The translations under genes were made by a program, and so were the position numbers. A stretch of DNA of 64,000 bases from Symsagittifera roscoffensis (taxonomy: Eukaryota; Xenacoelomorpha; Acoela; Convolutidae). Positions within the stretch are counted from its first letter, which is position 1; each line of letters starts with the position of its first letter. The stretch covers positions 13,965,018 to 14,029,017 of the forward strand of contig NC_087067.1 in the NCBI RefSeq assembly GCF_963678635.1, in the 5' to 3' direction. The notes below the pieces were generated by a model. That model was not told the DNA's origin. It searched no databases and worked only from the letters and a program-made list of their open reading frames with translations. Below, in pieces: positions 23,175-32,900 of this stretch.

Positions 23175-23870
23175 TGTCTTGGGACAGTGCCAAAGAAGTC
23201 TTGGGACAGTACCAGAGAGGTCTTGGGACAGTGCCAAAGAAGTCTTGGGACAGTGCAGTCTGGGGACAGTCTTGGGACAGTGCAGTCCTGGGATAGTCTT
23301 GGACCAGAGCAGTCTTGGTACAGTCTTGGGACAGTACAGCCTTGAGACAGTACAGTCTTGGGACGGCACAGTCTTGGGACAGTGGTCTTGGGACAGTGGT
23401 CTTGGGACAGTGGTCCTGGGACAGTGGTCTTGGGACAATGGTCTTGGGACAGTGGACTTGGGACAGTGGTCCTGGGACAGTGGTCTTGGGACAGTGGTCT
23501 TGGGACAGTAGCCTTGGGACAGTAGTCTTGGGACAGTAGCCTTGGGACACTGGTCTTGGGATAGTAGCCTTGGGACACTAGTCTTGGGACAGTAGTCTTG
23601 GGACACTAGCCTTGGGACAGTAGCCTTGGGACAGTATTCTTGGGACAGTATTCTTGGGACAGTAGTCTTGGGACAGTAGTCTTGGGACAGTAGCCTTGGG
23701 ACAGTAGTCTTGGGACAGTAGTCTTGGGACACTAGCCTGGGGACACTAGTCTTGGGACAGTAGTCTTGAGACACTAGTCTTGGGACAGTAGTCTTGGGAC
23801 AGTCTTGGGACAGTGGTCCTGGGATAGTACTCTCGGAACAGGGGTCTTGGGACACTGACAAAAAGTACTG
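23175..23870 (+). repeat. GTCTTGGGACAGTG minisatellite in the leader of element 1
   Basis: The core unit is 14 bp (GTCTTGGGACAGTG, with A/G and C/T variants) and is repeated several dozen times. The left end begins with 22 bp units (the core plus CCAAAGAA). The core is the same as the first half of the 41 bp unit in element 2's leader (45752-46145), so both arrays grew from one ancestral motif. Long frames through the array on both strands are by-products of a repeat length that avoids stops. Confidence 0.9.
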
Positions 23871-24338
23871 GGACAGTACCGAACATTCTTGGGACAGTAG
23901 AAAGAAGCCTGGGACGGTACAGAGAAGAGTACGGACGGTAACTGGAAGTCTTGGGAAGGTATAAAAATTGGAGTAAAATTACAATAAATATTTTAAGACA
24001 ATATTAAAACAGAACAAGACGAGTCGGAACCCAGTACGGTTGTGACCACAAATAAAAAAAGTTTCTCGAAAGGTTTTGAAAGAGAACTGGGAACATCGTT
24101 TTTATCACGTTGTATATTTTCTTTTAATAATTTTTCCACAAAAGATATTATCCTTAGAATAGAATTGTGTATATAGTAATATTGTAAATAGGAGCAATTG
24201 TAAATAGAAATAATGAGACGGAGTAGGGTACCGGTGCTCGAAAAAAGGTCAACTGAATCAAACACGAAATTTAACTAGTCGCTGCGCGGAACGACATCAA
24301 TGGGCCAAAAGAAGACAAACGATAACTTTTCAGTTAGT

Positions 24339-26849
24339 ATGGTCAGCACGAGGAGTAGTACTGAGAACAAGACGAGAGAAGGTGCTAAAGACAAACAGGC
24401 GGAGCCCACAATTGAAATCGATCTAGAGACACCAGACCAGAGCGTAGATGAAGTGGAGAAGAAGACAACGGAATCCACACCGATGCCCCATATGGAAGAT
24501 CAAAATCCAAAAACCGTGGAGTTTTCGCCGATAGACGCGTTGGAAGACACAACAGGCAATACCCGAGAAACGGTGAAAGACGACTCCCAAGTAAAGAAGA
24601 CATCTTTTACAGAAAAGTTGGCGATGATGGTCGGAATGAAATTGAGAGACAACACGGCCGAAGAATCAAAAACTGAAAGAGCACGAACATTTGGGACAGT
24701 GAGCACGAAGGCGACAGAAGCCGACCTAAAGGAAGAACAAGCCAGAACGGAAGCGACAGCCGAAAACAAGACAACGGCTGATCATGAAATAGCTACTCTT
24801 GAGCTTGGCGACCTGATGACAAAACTAAATCAGATCGACAAAAAACAAAAGTACAGTGAGGAAGATAGAGACTTAATAAGGAAAGAGTTGAAATACAACA
24901 AACACGAGTATCTGGATAGTTATTTTAACCTGGCTAAGGCGACAGACGAGAGACTCCAGCAGATGTCGGACAAGGTAGATGCCACCAATGAAGAACGAGA
25001 TAAGAACATCAAAAAAGATATGCAACAGTTAAAAAACCGATATGATGATGTCAACAGCCAATTAGGTAGCCTGGAAAAGAGAATGGACACAATGAACAGG
25101 AATCAGGCCAAAAGTTCGTGTGCAATACAGGCGAAATTGGATGCAATCTTGAGAAATTCTACCTCACAAGAAAGACCGGCAGCGGATCGCACGAAAGGCA
25201 CCAGAGTTGACTTTGTGGAACCACAAAGGAACAAACGGCAATCGACACCGTTGCCTTTAAACCGGGATGCGGTAAGCATAGCACCAACGGCTGCTAAAAC
25301 AATCATGAAAAATGGAACATCAAACACAATGAGTGGTCCGGGGGACTCAACAGCTAACAGCAACGCAGGTCCGGATGCCATGACGTGGGCAAGCACTTGG
25401 GAGATGATGAACAGGACTCTAGAGGCCTTCGCCACGAGGAACACTGACTCGAGCGATAGGAGAGACGGAAAATCAAGAAAAACTTTCAAGAAGCCAAAAG
25501 AATTCAAAGACGACTCCGATGGATGCATTGACACTTGGGTGGAAGTGATGAGATTACACCTAGAGCAAGATAACTTAAATGATGAAAGACAAGCATGCAC
25601 AGCCATACTCAGCAATTCGGAAGGCACGGCATTAAAATGCGTGGTTGCAAAGAAAGAAGAAGAACGCGATACCGCGGACAAAATCTTCGAAATTTTGCTG
25701 AATCTATTCGGGTCAGGCATGAAGGGTCACCAAGCGATGATGCGATTTGAAAAGAGAAGGTAGAGGGACGATGAGTCAATTGATCGATTCCTAGATGACC
25801 TTGAGAGCTTGAGAAGAAGGAGTGACCCAGAGGAGTCGACAAACAGAAGAAACTTTAGCATTGCCTCGAAGTTTATTGATGGGGTAAAAAGTGATGACTT
25901 GAGAACAATGTTAGCAACATACTACACATTGTCGAAAGACAGCGCACCGACCCCAGAAGAAATGAGACAGAAATCAAGGGAATACATGGTGATGAAGCCC
26001 AAGAAATACTCATATTCAGAAAACAGGAACACGCAAGGGGCAAGCCAACCTCAGAGGTCGTCATGGTACAAGCCTAGAGATGACATGGACAAGCGCAGAT
26101 CATGAGCAAACTCCGGGTCGGTGGATCAGCACGTGGCTGACTGCACAACATACAAACAAGGCATGAAGAGTCTAGAATACGCACCGGATGAGGAGGACAT
26201 GAGCCAGATGGAGGAACACGAGTACTATAGTGGCTTAATCATCAAGATAGGCGCGAGATGCTTCTTCTGTAACCAAGAAGGGCACTTCAGAATGGATTGT
26301 CCCTTGTTCTGGGAAGCGGTCAAGGACCAGAGTCACCCCAAACATAAGTTGGCATTAGCGGCGGTGCAGAATCAGCGGAATAGACAAAACGAGTTTGAAT
26401 CTAGGAAATTAGGAGCACCAAGCACGGAATTGCCGACAAAAACAGTGAAATTTGTAACACATGCGATAGAATCCGCAGCCGGGAACTCTCTGGAGATAAA
26501 TTATGAGAAAGCGGCGACGGAAGCAATTACCAAAGTGAAACAGGATCTGGCTGCGAAAGAAATAGAGCAACGACTAAAGCAGGAGATCGAAAGACAGAAT
26601 TTCAACGAAGCATTAACTGGATCAAAGCCAACACCAGAGGCTGTACCGGGCTCGACAAAGACCGGGAATTGTAACACTGTAAAAATGGTGACGGGAAAAC
26701 CATTCGGCATATCAAAAATCGGGGCTAGACTAATGTCAACAAAGACGGTGAAAACCGTAACGCGAGTCAAAGCTGTCACGGAGGCTAAGACCAGGAACTC
26801 ACAGGAAATAAACTATGAGAAAGCAGCTGCAGAGGCGATCACCAAGTGA
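24339..26849 (+). pseudogene. gag: gag of element 1: coiled coil, capsid-like region, CCHC knuckle
   Basis: One frame runs through, interrupted by TAG at 25761-25763 and TGA at 26103-26105 and ended by TGA at 26847. The start is taken at Met-Val-Ser-Thr-Arg-Ser because element 2 has the same start. An upstream in-frame Met (24300, MGQKKTN) is not conserved. The order is an acidic Thr/Glu-rich N-terminus, a coiled coil (about residues 160-275), a capsid-like domain (TWVEVMRLHLEQDNL, later RTMLATYYTLS), then nucleocapsid. The first CCHC knuckle is destroyed: its first Cys codon became the TGA and its second became Ser, where element 2 keeps CANC-x4-H-x4-C. The second is intact at 26259-26300 (CFFCNQEGHFRMDC). 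Gag would build the particle and bind the genomic RNA. Confidence 0.8.
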
Positions 26850-27066
26850 AGCAAGACTTGGCGACAAAAGAAATCGAGCAACGGCTGAAGCAGGAGATAG
26901 AAAAAACATAGATTGAACGAGACACTCTGCAAGACAAGGCCAGTGTTAGAAGCAGGAGAGAACGCAATGAACAATGGTAATTGCAACACTCTAAAATGGT
27001 GACGGGAAAACCATTTGGCATAACGAAAATTGGGACGAGAATAATGTCAATAATCACAGTGGGCGG
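26734..27066 (+). repeat. 333 bp patch identical to element 2 (49121-49453)
   Basis: From TGTCAACAAAGACGG to CACAGTGGGCGG the two elements show no difference by eye, although flanking coding sequence differs at many positions. In element 1 the patch repeats gag C-terminal sequence it already has just upstream (26430-26733 has its own LEINYEKAATEAITK, and the patch adds another EINYEKAAAEAITK). Both copies share the same disabling TGA and the later TAG and TAA. It looks like gene conversion or reverse-transcription template switching. Confidence 0.8.
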
Positions 27067-27982
27067 CCACGAGGTAACCAGAAACTTGAGCGAACCGAGC
27101 GACCAGACAATAATGCACATTGACGTGTACGCAGATTACTTGAGTTGTATAAGCCCACAAACGACTTCTAGAGCGTTGAGAGCACTACTCACGAGAGGGG
27201 GCAGCAAGTCGGTACGTGTTGATAACAGGCATACTGAAGCTTATGGTCCACACGAGGTGATGCTAAATATAGATGGAATCAACATCTATACCAAGACAAT
27301 GATAACATGTGACGAAGACTTAATTGGGCAAATCTACGTAGGGAAAGAAGAGTTGAAAGTGAGATCGATTGGACACTGCGCCATGCTTGAAGAAGATGCG
27401 ATGCACATCGGGACGGAGGCAGATGTGACAGGGCGCGTGCTAGACATAAGTGGCAAAAAGACTCAGTTACGTGGGTTACTTGATACGGGAGCAGTCTTGA
27501 GCGTCATACCAATCGAAACTTGGGAACGAATGGGCTTTAACAAAGGTGATTTGATAGACTCGAGAATACGGCTGTCAGCTGCAAACAAAGGGGCCCTTCG
27601 GGTGCTGGGCAGGACGCCGATAATAGCCCTCAATTTGGGGGAACGTAACCTGTGGATGAGCTTTCTCGTGGTAGAAAACCTAGATGAATCTGACCAATTC
27701 ATTTTGGGCAGAGACTTCATCAGGAATTTTGATGTAGCGATTGATCTAAATAACGCAATGTTCAGGATACGGAACCCGGATAGGAGGTACGCAATCAAAC
27801 CGGTAAATTTAATAATGGCAAATGAAACCAAAGCACCGGTATTCTTGAGTAGGAGGGTGAGGTTAAAGGCGAATGAAGCGGCAATCGTAGGCTTGAGGAT
27901 GAAAAATTACAATGAACTAAGTGACAACAAGCAAGTGTGTATAGTTCCGAATCCTAATAGTCAAAGTGCTGCTCTGTTTTAG
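26981..27982 (+). CDS. Protease region of element 1, copy 1
   Basis: An open frame of 333 codons, in a different frame from gag. Its N-terminal part matches the end of the nucleocapsid/linker in element 2. The retropepsin-type aspartic protease has LLDTGAVLSVIP, with the catalytic Asp-Thr-Gly at 27482-27490, and a later ILGRDFIRNF (the Ile-Leu-Gly motif near the domain end). It works as a dimer and would cut the polyproteins. The frame ends in Ala-Leu-Phe-stop, one base away from reading on into the linker to reverse transcriptase. In element 1 the frame is interrupted by the second protease copy at 28152. Confidence 0.8.
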   Translation: MQHSKMVTGKPFGITKIGTRIMSIITVGGHEVTRNLSEPSDQTIMHIDVYADYLSCISPQTTSRALRALLTRGGSKSVRVDNRHTEAYGPHEVMLNIDGINIYTKTMITCDEDLIGQIYVGKEELKVRSIGHCAMLEEDAMHIGTEADVTGRVLDISGKKTQLRGLLDTGAVLSVIPIETWERMGFNKGDLIDSRIRLSAANKGALRVLGRTPIIALNLGERNLWMSFLVVENLDESDQFILGRDFIRNFDVAIDLNNAMFRIRNPDRRYAIKPVNLIMANETKAPVFLSRRVRLKANEAAIVGLRMKNYNELSDNKQVCIVPNPNSQSAALF

Positions 27983-29020
27983 GAAGATCCTTCTCGATAA
28001 CGAAGAGCGGCCTCTGCGTCAGTGTCTTGTTGAATACTCTTGATATACCGATCACGATACAGAGAGGGAGGAAACTGGGATATGCTTTACCGGTTAAAAC
28101 CCGATATGAAACAACTGAGAACTCTAAACAAAATGAAGTTGTTGATTGTCCCATCTATACCAAGACAATGATAACATGTGACGAAGACTTAATTGGGCAA
28201 ATCTACGTAGGGAAAGAAGAGTTGAAAGTGAGATCGATTGGACACTGCGCCATGCTTGAAGAAGATGCGATGCACATCGGGACGGAGGCAGATATGACAG
28301 GGCACGTGCTAGACATAAGTGGCAAAAAGACTCAGTTACGTGGGTTACTTGATACGGGAGCAGTCTTGAGCGTCATACCAATCGAAACTTGGGAACGAAT
28401 GGGCTTTAACAAAGGTGATTTGATAGACTCGAGAATACGGCTGTCAGCTGCAAACAAAGGGGCCCTTCGGGTGCTGGGCAGGACGCCGATAATAGCCCTC
28501 AATTTGGGGGAACGTAACCTGTGGATGAGCTTTCTCGTGGTAGAAAACCTAGATGAATCTGACCAATTCATTTTGGGCAGAGACTTCATCAGGAATTTTG
28601 ATGTAGCGATTGATCTAAATAACGCAATGTTCAGGATACGGAACCCGGATAGGAGGTACGCAATCAAACCGGTAAATTTAATAATGGCAAATGAAACCAA
28701 AGCACCGGTATTCTTGAGTAGGAGGGTGAGGTTAAAGGCGAATGAAGCGGCAATCGTAGGCTTGAGGATGAAAAATTACAATGAACTAAGTGACAACAAG
28801 CAAGTGTGTATAGTTCCGAATCCTAATAGTCAAAGTGCTGCTCTGTTTTAGGAAGATCCTTCTCGATAACGAAGAGCGGCCTCTGCGTCAGTGTCTTGTT
28901 GAATACTCTTGATATACCGATCACGATACAGAGAGGGAGGAAACTGGGATATGCTTTGCCGGTTAAAACCCGATATGAAACAACTGAGAACTCTAAACAA
29001 AATGAAGTTGTTGATTGTCC
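27283..29020 (+). repeat. 869 bp tandem duplication covering the protease
   Basis: Units are 27283-28151 and 28152-29020. They are nearly identical, with only a handful of substitutions (for example Asp-Val-Thr-Gly-Arg against Asp-Met-Thr-Gly-His before the protease). The junctions share only the dinucleotide CA. Because 869 is not a multiple of three, the second copy is shifted relative to the first. Element 2 has a single copy, so the duplication is specific to element 1. Confidence 0.95.
28027..28851 (+). CDS. Protease region of element 1, copy 2
   Basis: This is the duplicated protease, again with LLDTGAVLSVIP (Asp-Thr-Gly at 28351-28359) and ILGRDFIRNF. Its frame starts within the linker segment that normally leads into reverse transcriptase (LNTLDIPITIQRGRKLGYAL), so the duplication makes a chimeric linker-protease frame. 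Apart from a few substitutions it equals copy 1. Whether either copy could be expressed from this broken pol is unclear. Confidence 0.75.
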   Translation: MLNTLDIPITIQRGRKLGYALPVKTRYETTENSKQNEVVDCPIYTKTMITCDEDLIGQIYVGKEELKVRSIGHCAMLEEDAMHIGTEADMTGHVLDISGKKTQLRGLLDTGAVLSVIPIETWERMGFNKGDLIDSRIRLSAANKGALRVLGRTPIIALNLGERNLWMSFLVVENLDESDQFILGRDFIRNFDVAIDLNNAMFRIRNPDRRYAIKPVNLIMANETKAPVFLSRRVRLKANEAAIVGLRMKNYNELSDNKQVCIVPNPNSQSAALF

Positions 29021-29987
29021 CAATCATTGGGACAAAATTTGTATCTTGAGACGATTGCAGAAAATAAAAGATTCTTCAGGTCTTGTCAAATCACTTAAGT
29101 CAGAGACGGACGATGGGCTGTCGAGCTGTTCGAACTTTCCAGAGCGGCCCACACTAGATGAAATGCAAACTGATAAACCGGTTCTGCCGGAGATTGAACA
29201 TTTGAGAGGCAAACTGACAGATGAACAGCTCGAAGCCATCAAGGACGTACTAGAGCGGAACGAAGAAAATTTTTCGAGGCATAAAGCGGATATCGGGTGT
29301 TATAATTTCGTTGAGCATGAAATAGAACTTGAGGAGAACGCGGTACCGCACAGGGAGGGAGCGAGGCGCATGACCCCACACAAATCGGAGGCGTGTAGAA
29401 AAGAAATTGAGACGTTACTAGAGTATGACATGATAGAACCATCTAAGTCACCGTGGGCGTGTGGAGTAGTGATGGCCAAAAAGAAAGGCGACCAGTTGAG
29501 GTTTTGTTGTGACTTTCGAAACCTGAACTCCGTCACGGTGAAGGATGCCTATCCCATACCTAGGATTGATGAGAGCCTCTCGAAGTTAGGTGATGCAAAA
29601 TTTTTTACGACTCTTGATTTAGGCTCGGCCTTTTGGCAGGTACCACTAAGGAAGCAGGACAGGGACAAGACAGGGTTTGCCTGCGAGTTGGGTCTGTTTC
29701 AATGGAAACGGATGCCGTTTGGAGTTTGCAATGCCACAGCCACGTTTCAGCGGTTGATGGCACACGCGCTGATAGGCGTGACGAAGAAGTATGGCAATCT
29801 GGTAATTAGCTACGTGGATGACGTAGTAATAGCGACGCCCACACTAGAAGACCACATTGAGAGACTTGACGAAGTGTTTGCATGCATGAAAAGGTCGGGG
29901 CTACAGTGTAAACCATCAAAGTGCGAGATACTCAAGGACTCAATAAAATACTTGGGCGATGGTAGACAAGCACGGCATCAGACCTGA
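28896..29987 (+). pseudogene. Reverse transcriptase of element 1
   Basis: The frame starts in the protease-RT linker and carries a Ty3/gypsy reverse transcriptase: WACGVVMAKKKGDQLRFC, DFRNLNSVTVKDAYPIPRID, FTTLDLGSAFWQVPL (first catalytic Asp), LFQWKRMPFGVCNATATFQR, and the YVDD box at 29811-29822. A late CKPSKCEIL motif is also present. A one-base shift near 29955 breaks the frame just after YLG, where element 2 reads YLGV. Sequence then resumes in another frame through the thumb (RPDPDAVEAV) to RNase H, crossing a TAG at about 30016. The enzyme copies the element's RNA into DNA in cytoplasmic particles. Confidence 0.9.
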
Positions 29988-30042
29988 TCCGGACGCCGTG
30001 GAAGCAGTCCTAACCTAGAAATCACCGAAGACAGAACACCAG

Positions 30043-31554
30043 TTGATGAGCTTCCTGGGTTTCGCTAACTATTATAGAGAGTTCATCAAAGGCTATGCGG
30101 ACAAGGTATACCCGATGCAACAATTAATGAGACACAAGGGCAAGAAGTTCACGTGGAACAACGCAGCAGAAGAGTCATTCCAGAGAATAAAGAAAGAGCT
30201 ATGTGAGGCATCAGTACTGGGTATGCCGACTGAGAAAGGGATGTACGTGCTGGACACGGATGCGTCGGTAGTCGCGATTTCTGGAATTCTCCATCAAGAA
30301 CAAGAATGGAATGGGAAGACAGTCTTGAGACCAATAGCGTACGGGAGCAAAGTCCTAAGTGACACGGAAATGAAGTACGGAGCACCGAAAGCAGAGATGT
30401 TCGCGGTGGTTACCTTTGTCGAGAAATACAGGGCATACCTGGGCAGTGAGCCATTCAAGTTGCGCGTCGACAACAGAGCACTGAGCTGGCTGAAAACGTA
30501 CTCAATGGACCAAAGTTACATTGGGAGGTGGATAGTTCGCCTGGACGGATACAACATGATAATTGAGCATAGAACACAAGATAAACATCAGAATGCCGAC
30601 AGCTTGAGTAAGAAGACGGAGTTCTATGAGAGACAAGAGCAAAGAGAGGCAGACAGACCTGAAATCAAAGATGGCTTCTCCTTCATGGACAAGGAAACGT
30701 ACGACAGTCTTCCACTCACGAGATGGCTGGACAAATCAGGCAAACCGATTGAAGATCATCCTGAATTACCTAAAGAACCTCCAGGAAAGACCATCTTGAA
30801 GAAGAGCAGAAGGATTCCGATAGAGATAATACTCAAGTCGAAGATCGTGAGGGAGACGCTCAAGGCAAAAGGCTATGATCTTAACCAGGTAGAAGCGGGA
30901 ACTGCACATATAGATGATGACTTAATGAGGTTGCTCGAGAAACTATCAGATGATAAGCCCGTGATCCAAGAGAAGGGTCAAGAGGAACCGGAAGTCACTA
31001 TACTTCGGAGAAAAGAAACAGTGAACAATACTGACTCCTCAATAGGAAGCGTCACTGACAGCAAAGATGTCGTGCGGTCACTAGTTGACAAAATCCCCGA
31101 AAACATTCTGGAGCAGACCAAGGTTAGGAAAAAGAAAGTGGCGTTCAAAGAAGATACTGAACACCTGGGACTAGGTCAAGAGTCCGGGGAGTGGTCCATG
31201 TTCACGGAAGAAGAAACCGGAGAAGGAAAATTGTCCGGTGAAGAATGGGATGAAGACTCGGATGAGAGCAGCGAAAACCAAGACAGTCTGTGCATGATAT
31301 TGGCGGAAGAGAAGATAAGGCACCACGACAGGGAGTTACAGAGGGATCCATCTTCAGGAACGTACAATCTGGACATACAGGATATACGAGGTGGTGAAGA
31401 ACTTGAGAAAATTGCGGTTTCAAGGAAGCCATTCAGGGAACTATCATGCAACTCAAACGTCAGAACGAATCTGGTGCCAGAAGATGATATGAAAATCGTG
31501 AAAAGGATGATATGCGTGAAGCTGAGTGATGACATCCACACCCTGGTGAGATGA
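30043..31554 (+). CDS. RT thumb/RNase H of element 1 and a long acidic spacer
   Basis: The 503-codon frame begins with MSFLGFANYYREFIKGYA (RT connection) and LRHKGKKF-like sequence. RNase H follows, with VLDTDASVVAISGIL (first Asp), AEMFAVVTFVEKYRAYL (Glu), LRVDNRALSWL (Asp) and HQNADSLSK. From about 30640 to the end lie roughly 300 residues not seen in ordinary gypsy Pol, rich in Glu, Asp, Lys and Ser, with a DEDSDESSENQDS acidic patch. Element 2 keeps a related spacer (52225-53085), so it is a genuine part of this lineage. It may be a polyprotein linker or a tether, and no known fold is recognised. Confidence 0.8.
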   Translation: MMSFLGFANYYREFIKGYADKVYPMQQLMRHKGKKFTWNNAAEESFQRIKKELCEASVLGMPTEKGMYVLDTDASVVAISGILHQEQEWNGKTVLRPIAYGSKVLSDTEMKYGAPKAEMFAVVTFVEKYRAYLGSEPFKLRVDNRALSWLKTYSMDQSYIGRWIVRLDGYNMIIEHRTQDKHQNADSLSKKTEFYERQEQREADRPEIKDGFSFMDKETYDSLPLTRWLDKSGKPIEDHPELPKEPPGKTILKKSRRIPIEIILKSKIVRETLKAKGYDLNQVEAGTAHIDDDLMRLLEKLSDDKPVIQEKGQEEPEVTILRRKETVNNTDSSIGSVTDSKDVVRSLVDKIPENILEQTKVRKKKVAFKEDTEHLGLGQESGEWSMFTEEETGEGKLSGEEWDEDSDESSENQDSLCMILAEEKIRHHDRELQRDPSSGTYNLDIQDIRGGEELEKIAVSRKPFRELSCNSNVRTNLVPEDDMKIVKRMICVKLSDDIHTLVR

Positions 31555-32896
31555 ATGGACAGATCATGGCGCTAAAGGAGCATGTCAAGGCGAGATATAG
31601 GCTGTCAGACCTAATAAGAGCCCAAAAGAATGACAAAATGACAAGTAACCTATCCAAATGGATCCAGTCGGGGGTCAAGGAGAAGGGGGAACTCGAGGAA
31701 GACAGCTACAAGATCTTGAGCCAGTTCTACAAAGAAAAGAAAGACTTACTCTACCACACAGCTGATGGGGTGGTAGCATGCAAGAGGAAAGATGAGGAGA
31801 AGATATTACACAAACACAACCTCATCATACTACCACAATTGTATCAAACGGAGGTGCTTTTCAGATCGCACGACCAGATGGGGCACCAGGGGATAGATAA
31901 AGTACAACAAAGGATACTTCACAGGTTTGATTGGCCAGGAATGAGAAAAGCTTGCGAGAGATGGGTGAATGCCTGCCTGGCATGCCTCCAGGTAAAAGAC
32001 CCAAGGAAGATGAAGTTCCCCCTCAAGTCCGTCGAGAGCTCAGAGTTCAATGAAGTGGTGCAGATAGACCATCAAAAAATCTGCATGACGGAGTCAGGAT
32101 ATAACCAGATACTGGTTATAATAGATCACTTCACAAAGTTGGCGAAACGGTTCCGTGCCAGACATACTCGGCCGAGGAGACATGTGATCATCTGATAACG
32201 CATTGGATATCGCGGTATGGTTGTCCAATGACTTTCCAGTCGGACAACGGCAAAGCTTTTGTGGGGGACTTGACAAAAGAATTGATGAGGAGATCGCACA
32301 TTGCTCAAGCACACTCGACGACCTACCATCCACAGACCAATGGACTGGTAGAGAGACAGAACAGGACACTGGTCAACATGTTAAGGGTGTACTGCTCAAG
32401 ATACATGACGGACTGGGATAAATACCTGCCACAGGTAGTAGGGGCCTACAACAGTACACAGCACTCAACGACGGGCATCAGTCCTTTCATGATGTTGACG
32501 GGCAGGGAGAGAGCAATGCCTCTGACATTTTTTTACCCGGAATACAAGGGGAAAAGGACGTCGCCTCAGGCATACGTGAAAGAAGCGATCAAAAGACAAC
32601 AGGAGCTAAACGAGCTATGCAGGAGGAACACGGCGCAAGCGCAAATGAGACAACGCAGAAAATATGACGAAAAAGTGTTACAAGCAAAGCCATATGAAGT
32701 GGGCCAATACGTGTGGGTCTTCCAAAATGTCATACCGCCCAAAGGAACAAAGAAACTACTCAAGAAGTGGAGGGGACCATTCATGATAACGGAAGTGCAT
32801 CAACAAGGACGGTTCTACCGCTTGAGTACTGGGCGAGCAGCACATTATGAAAATCTGAAGCCTCACGTCCCGTCCTCGGAGGAGGTGCATACCTAA
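31551..32896 (+). pseudogene. Integrase of element 1
   Basis: The zinc-binding N-terminal domain reads HDQMGHQG and later CLACLQVK (H-x4-H and C-x2-C). The catalytic core has all three DDE residues: QIDHQK at about 32064, FQSDNGKAF at about 32237 and GLVERQNRTL at about 32345. The core is interrupted by a frameshift near 32145 (after DHFTKLA, where element 2 continues to Pro-Cys-Gln). The C-terminal part has VGQYVWVFQN and KKWRGPFMITEV, the GPY/F-type module of gypsy integrases. In element 2 the integrase frame runs on without a stop into the macro-domain protein, and in element 1 a shift ends it at 32896. It would insert the cDNA into the genome. Confidence 0.85.
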
Positions 32897-32900
32897 GGAC

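Larger units (their letters stand above)
21562..24338 (+). other. Long 5' leader of element 1
   Basis: About 2.8 kb separates the 5' LTR from gag. It holds a candidate primer-binding site, a 70 bp tandem repeat, clustered G-runs and a ~700 bp minisatellite (each listed separately). There is no supported ORF. A segment at 22960-23110 (GAACAGGTGATCACAAGA through GAGTGGTGGTAC) is conserved at 45435-45600 in element 2. The conserved part includes a donor-like GAG/GTAACT near 23019 (GAAG/GTAATT near 45500), which could serve the downstream splice acceptor at 34464. Element 2 lacks the equivalent of roughly 21500-22950. Confidence 0.5.

Noticed and set aside
23118-23861. A 247-codon minus-strand frame (and others on both strands) rich in Ser-Gln-Asp, Cys-Pro-Lys-Thr and Val-Pro-Arg repeats
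   Set aside because: It is a translation of the 14 bp minisatellite. Several frames are open at once only because the repeat contains no stop.
23175-23870. A CRISPR-like array of short regular repeats
   Set aside because: The units are directly adjacent without unique spacers, and the DNA is eukaryotic with a minisatellite structure.
24300-24338. An N-myristoylated Gag start (MGQKKTN)
   Set aside because: The motif fits the sequence rule but is absent in element 2, where the conserved start is the later Met-Val-x-Thr-Arg-Ser.
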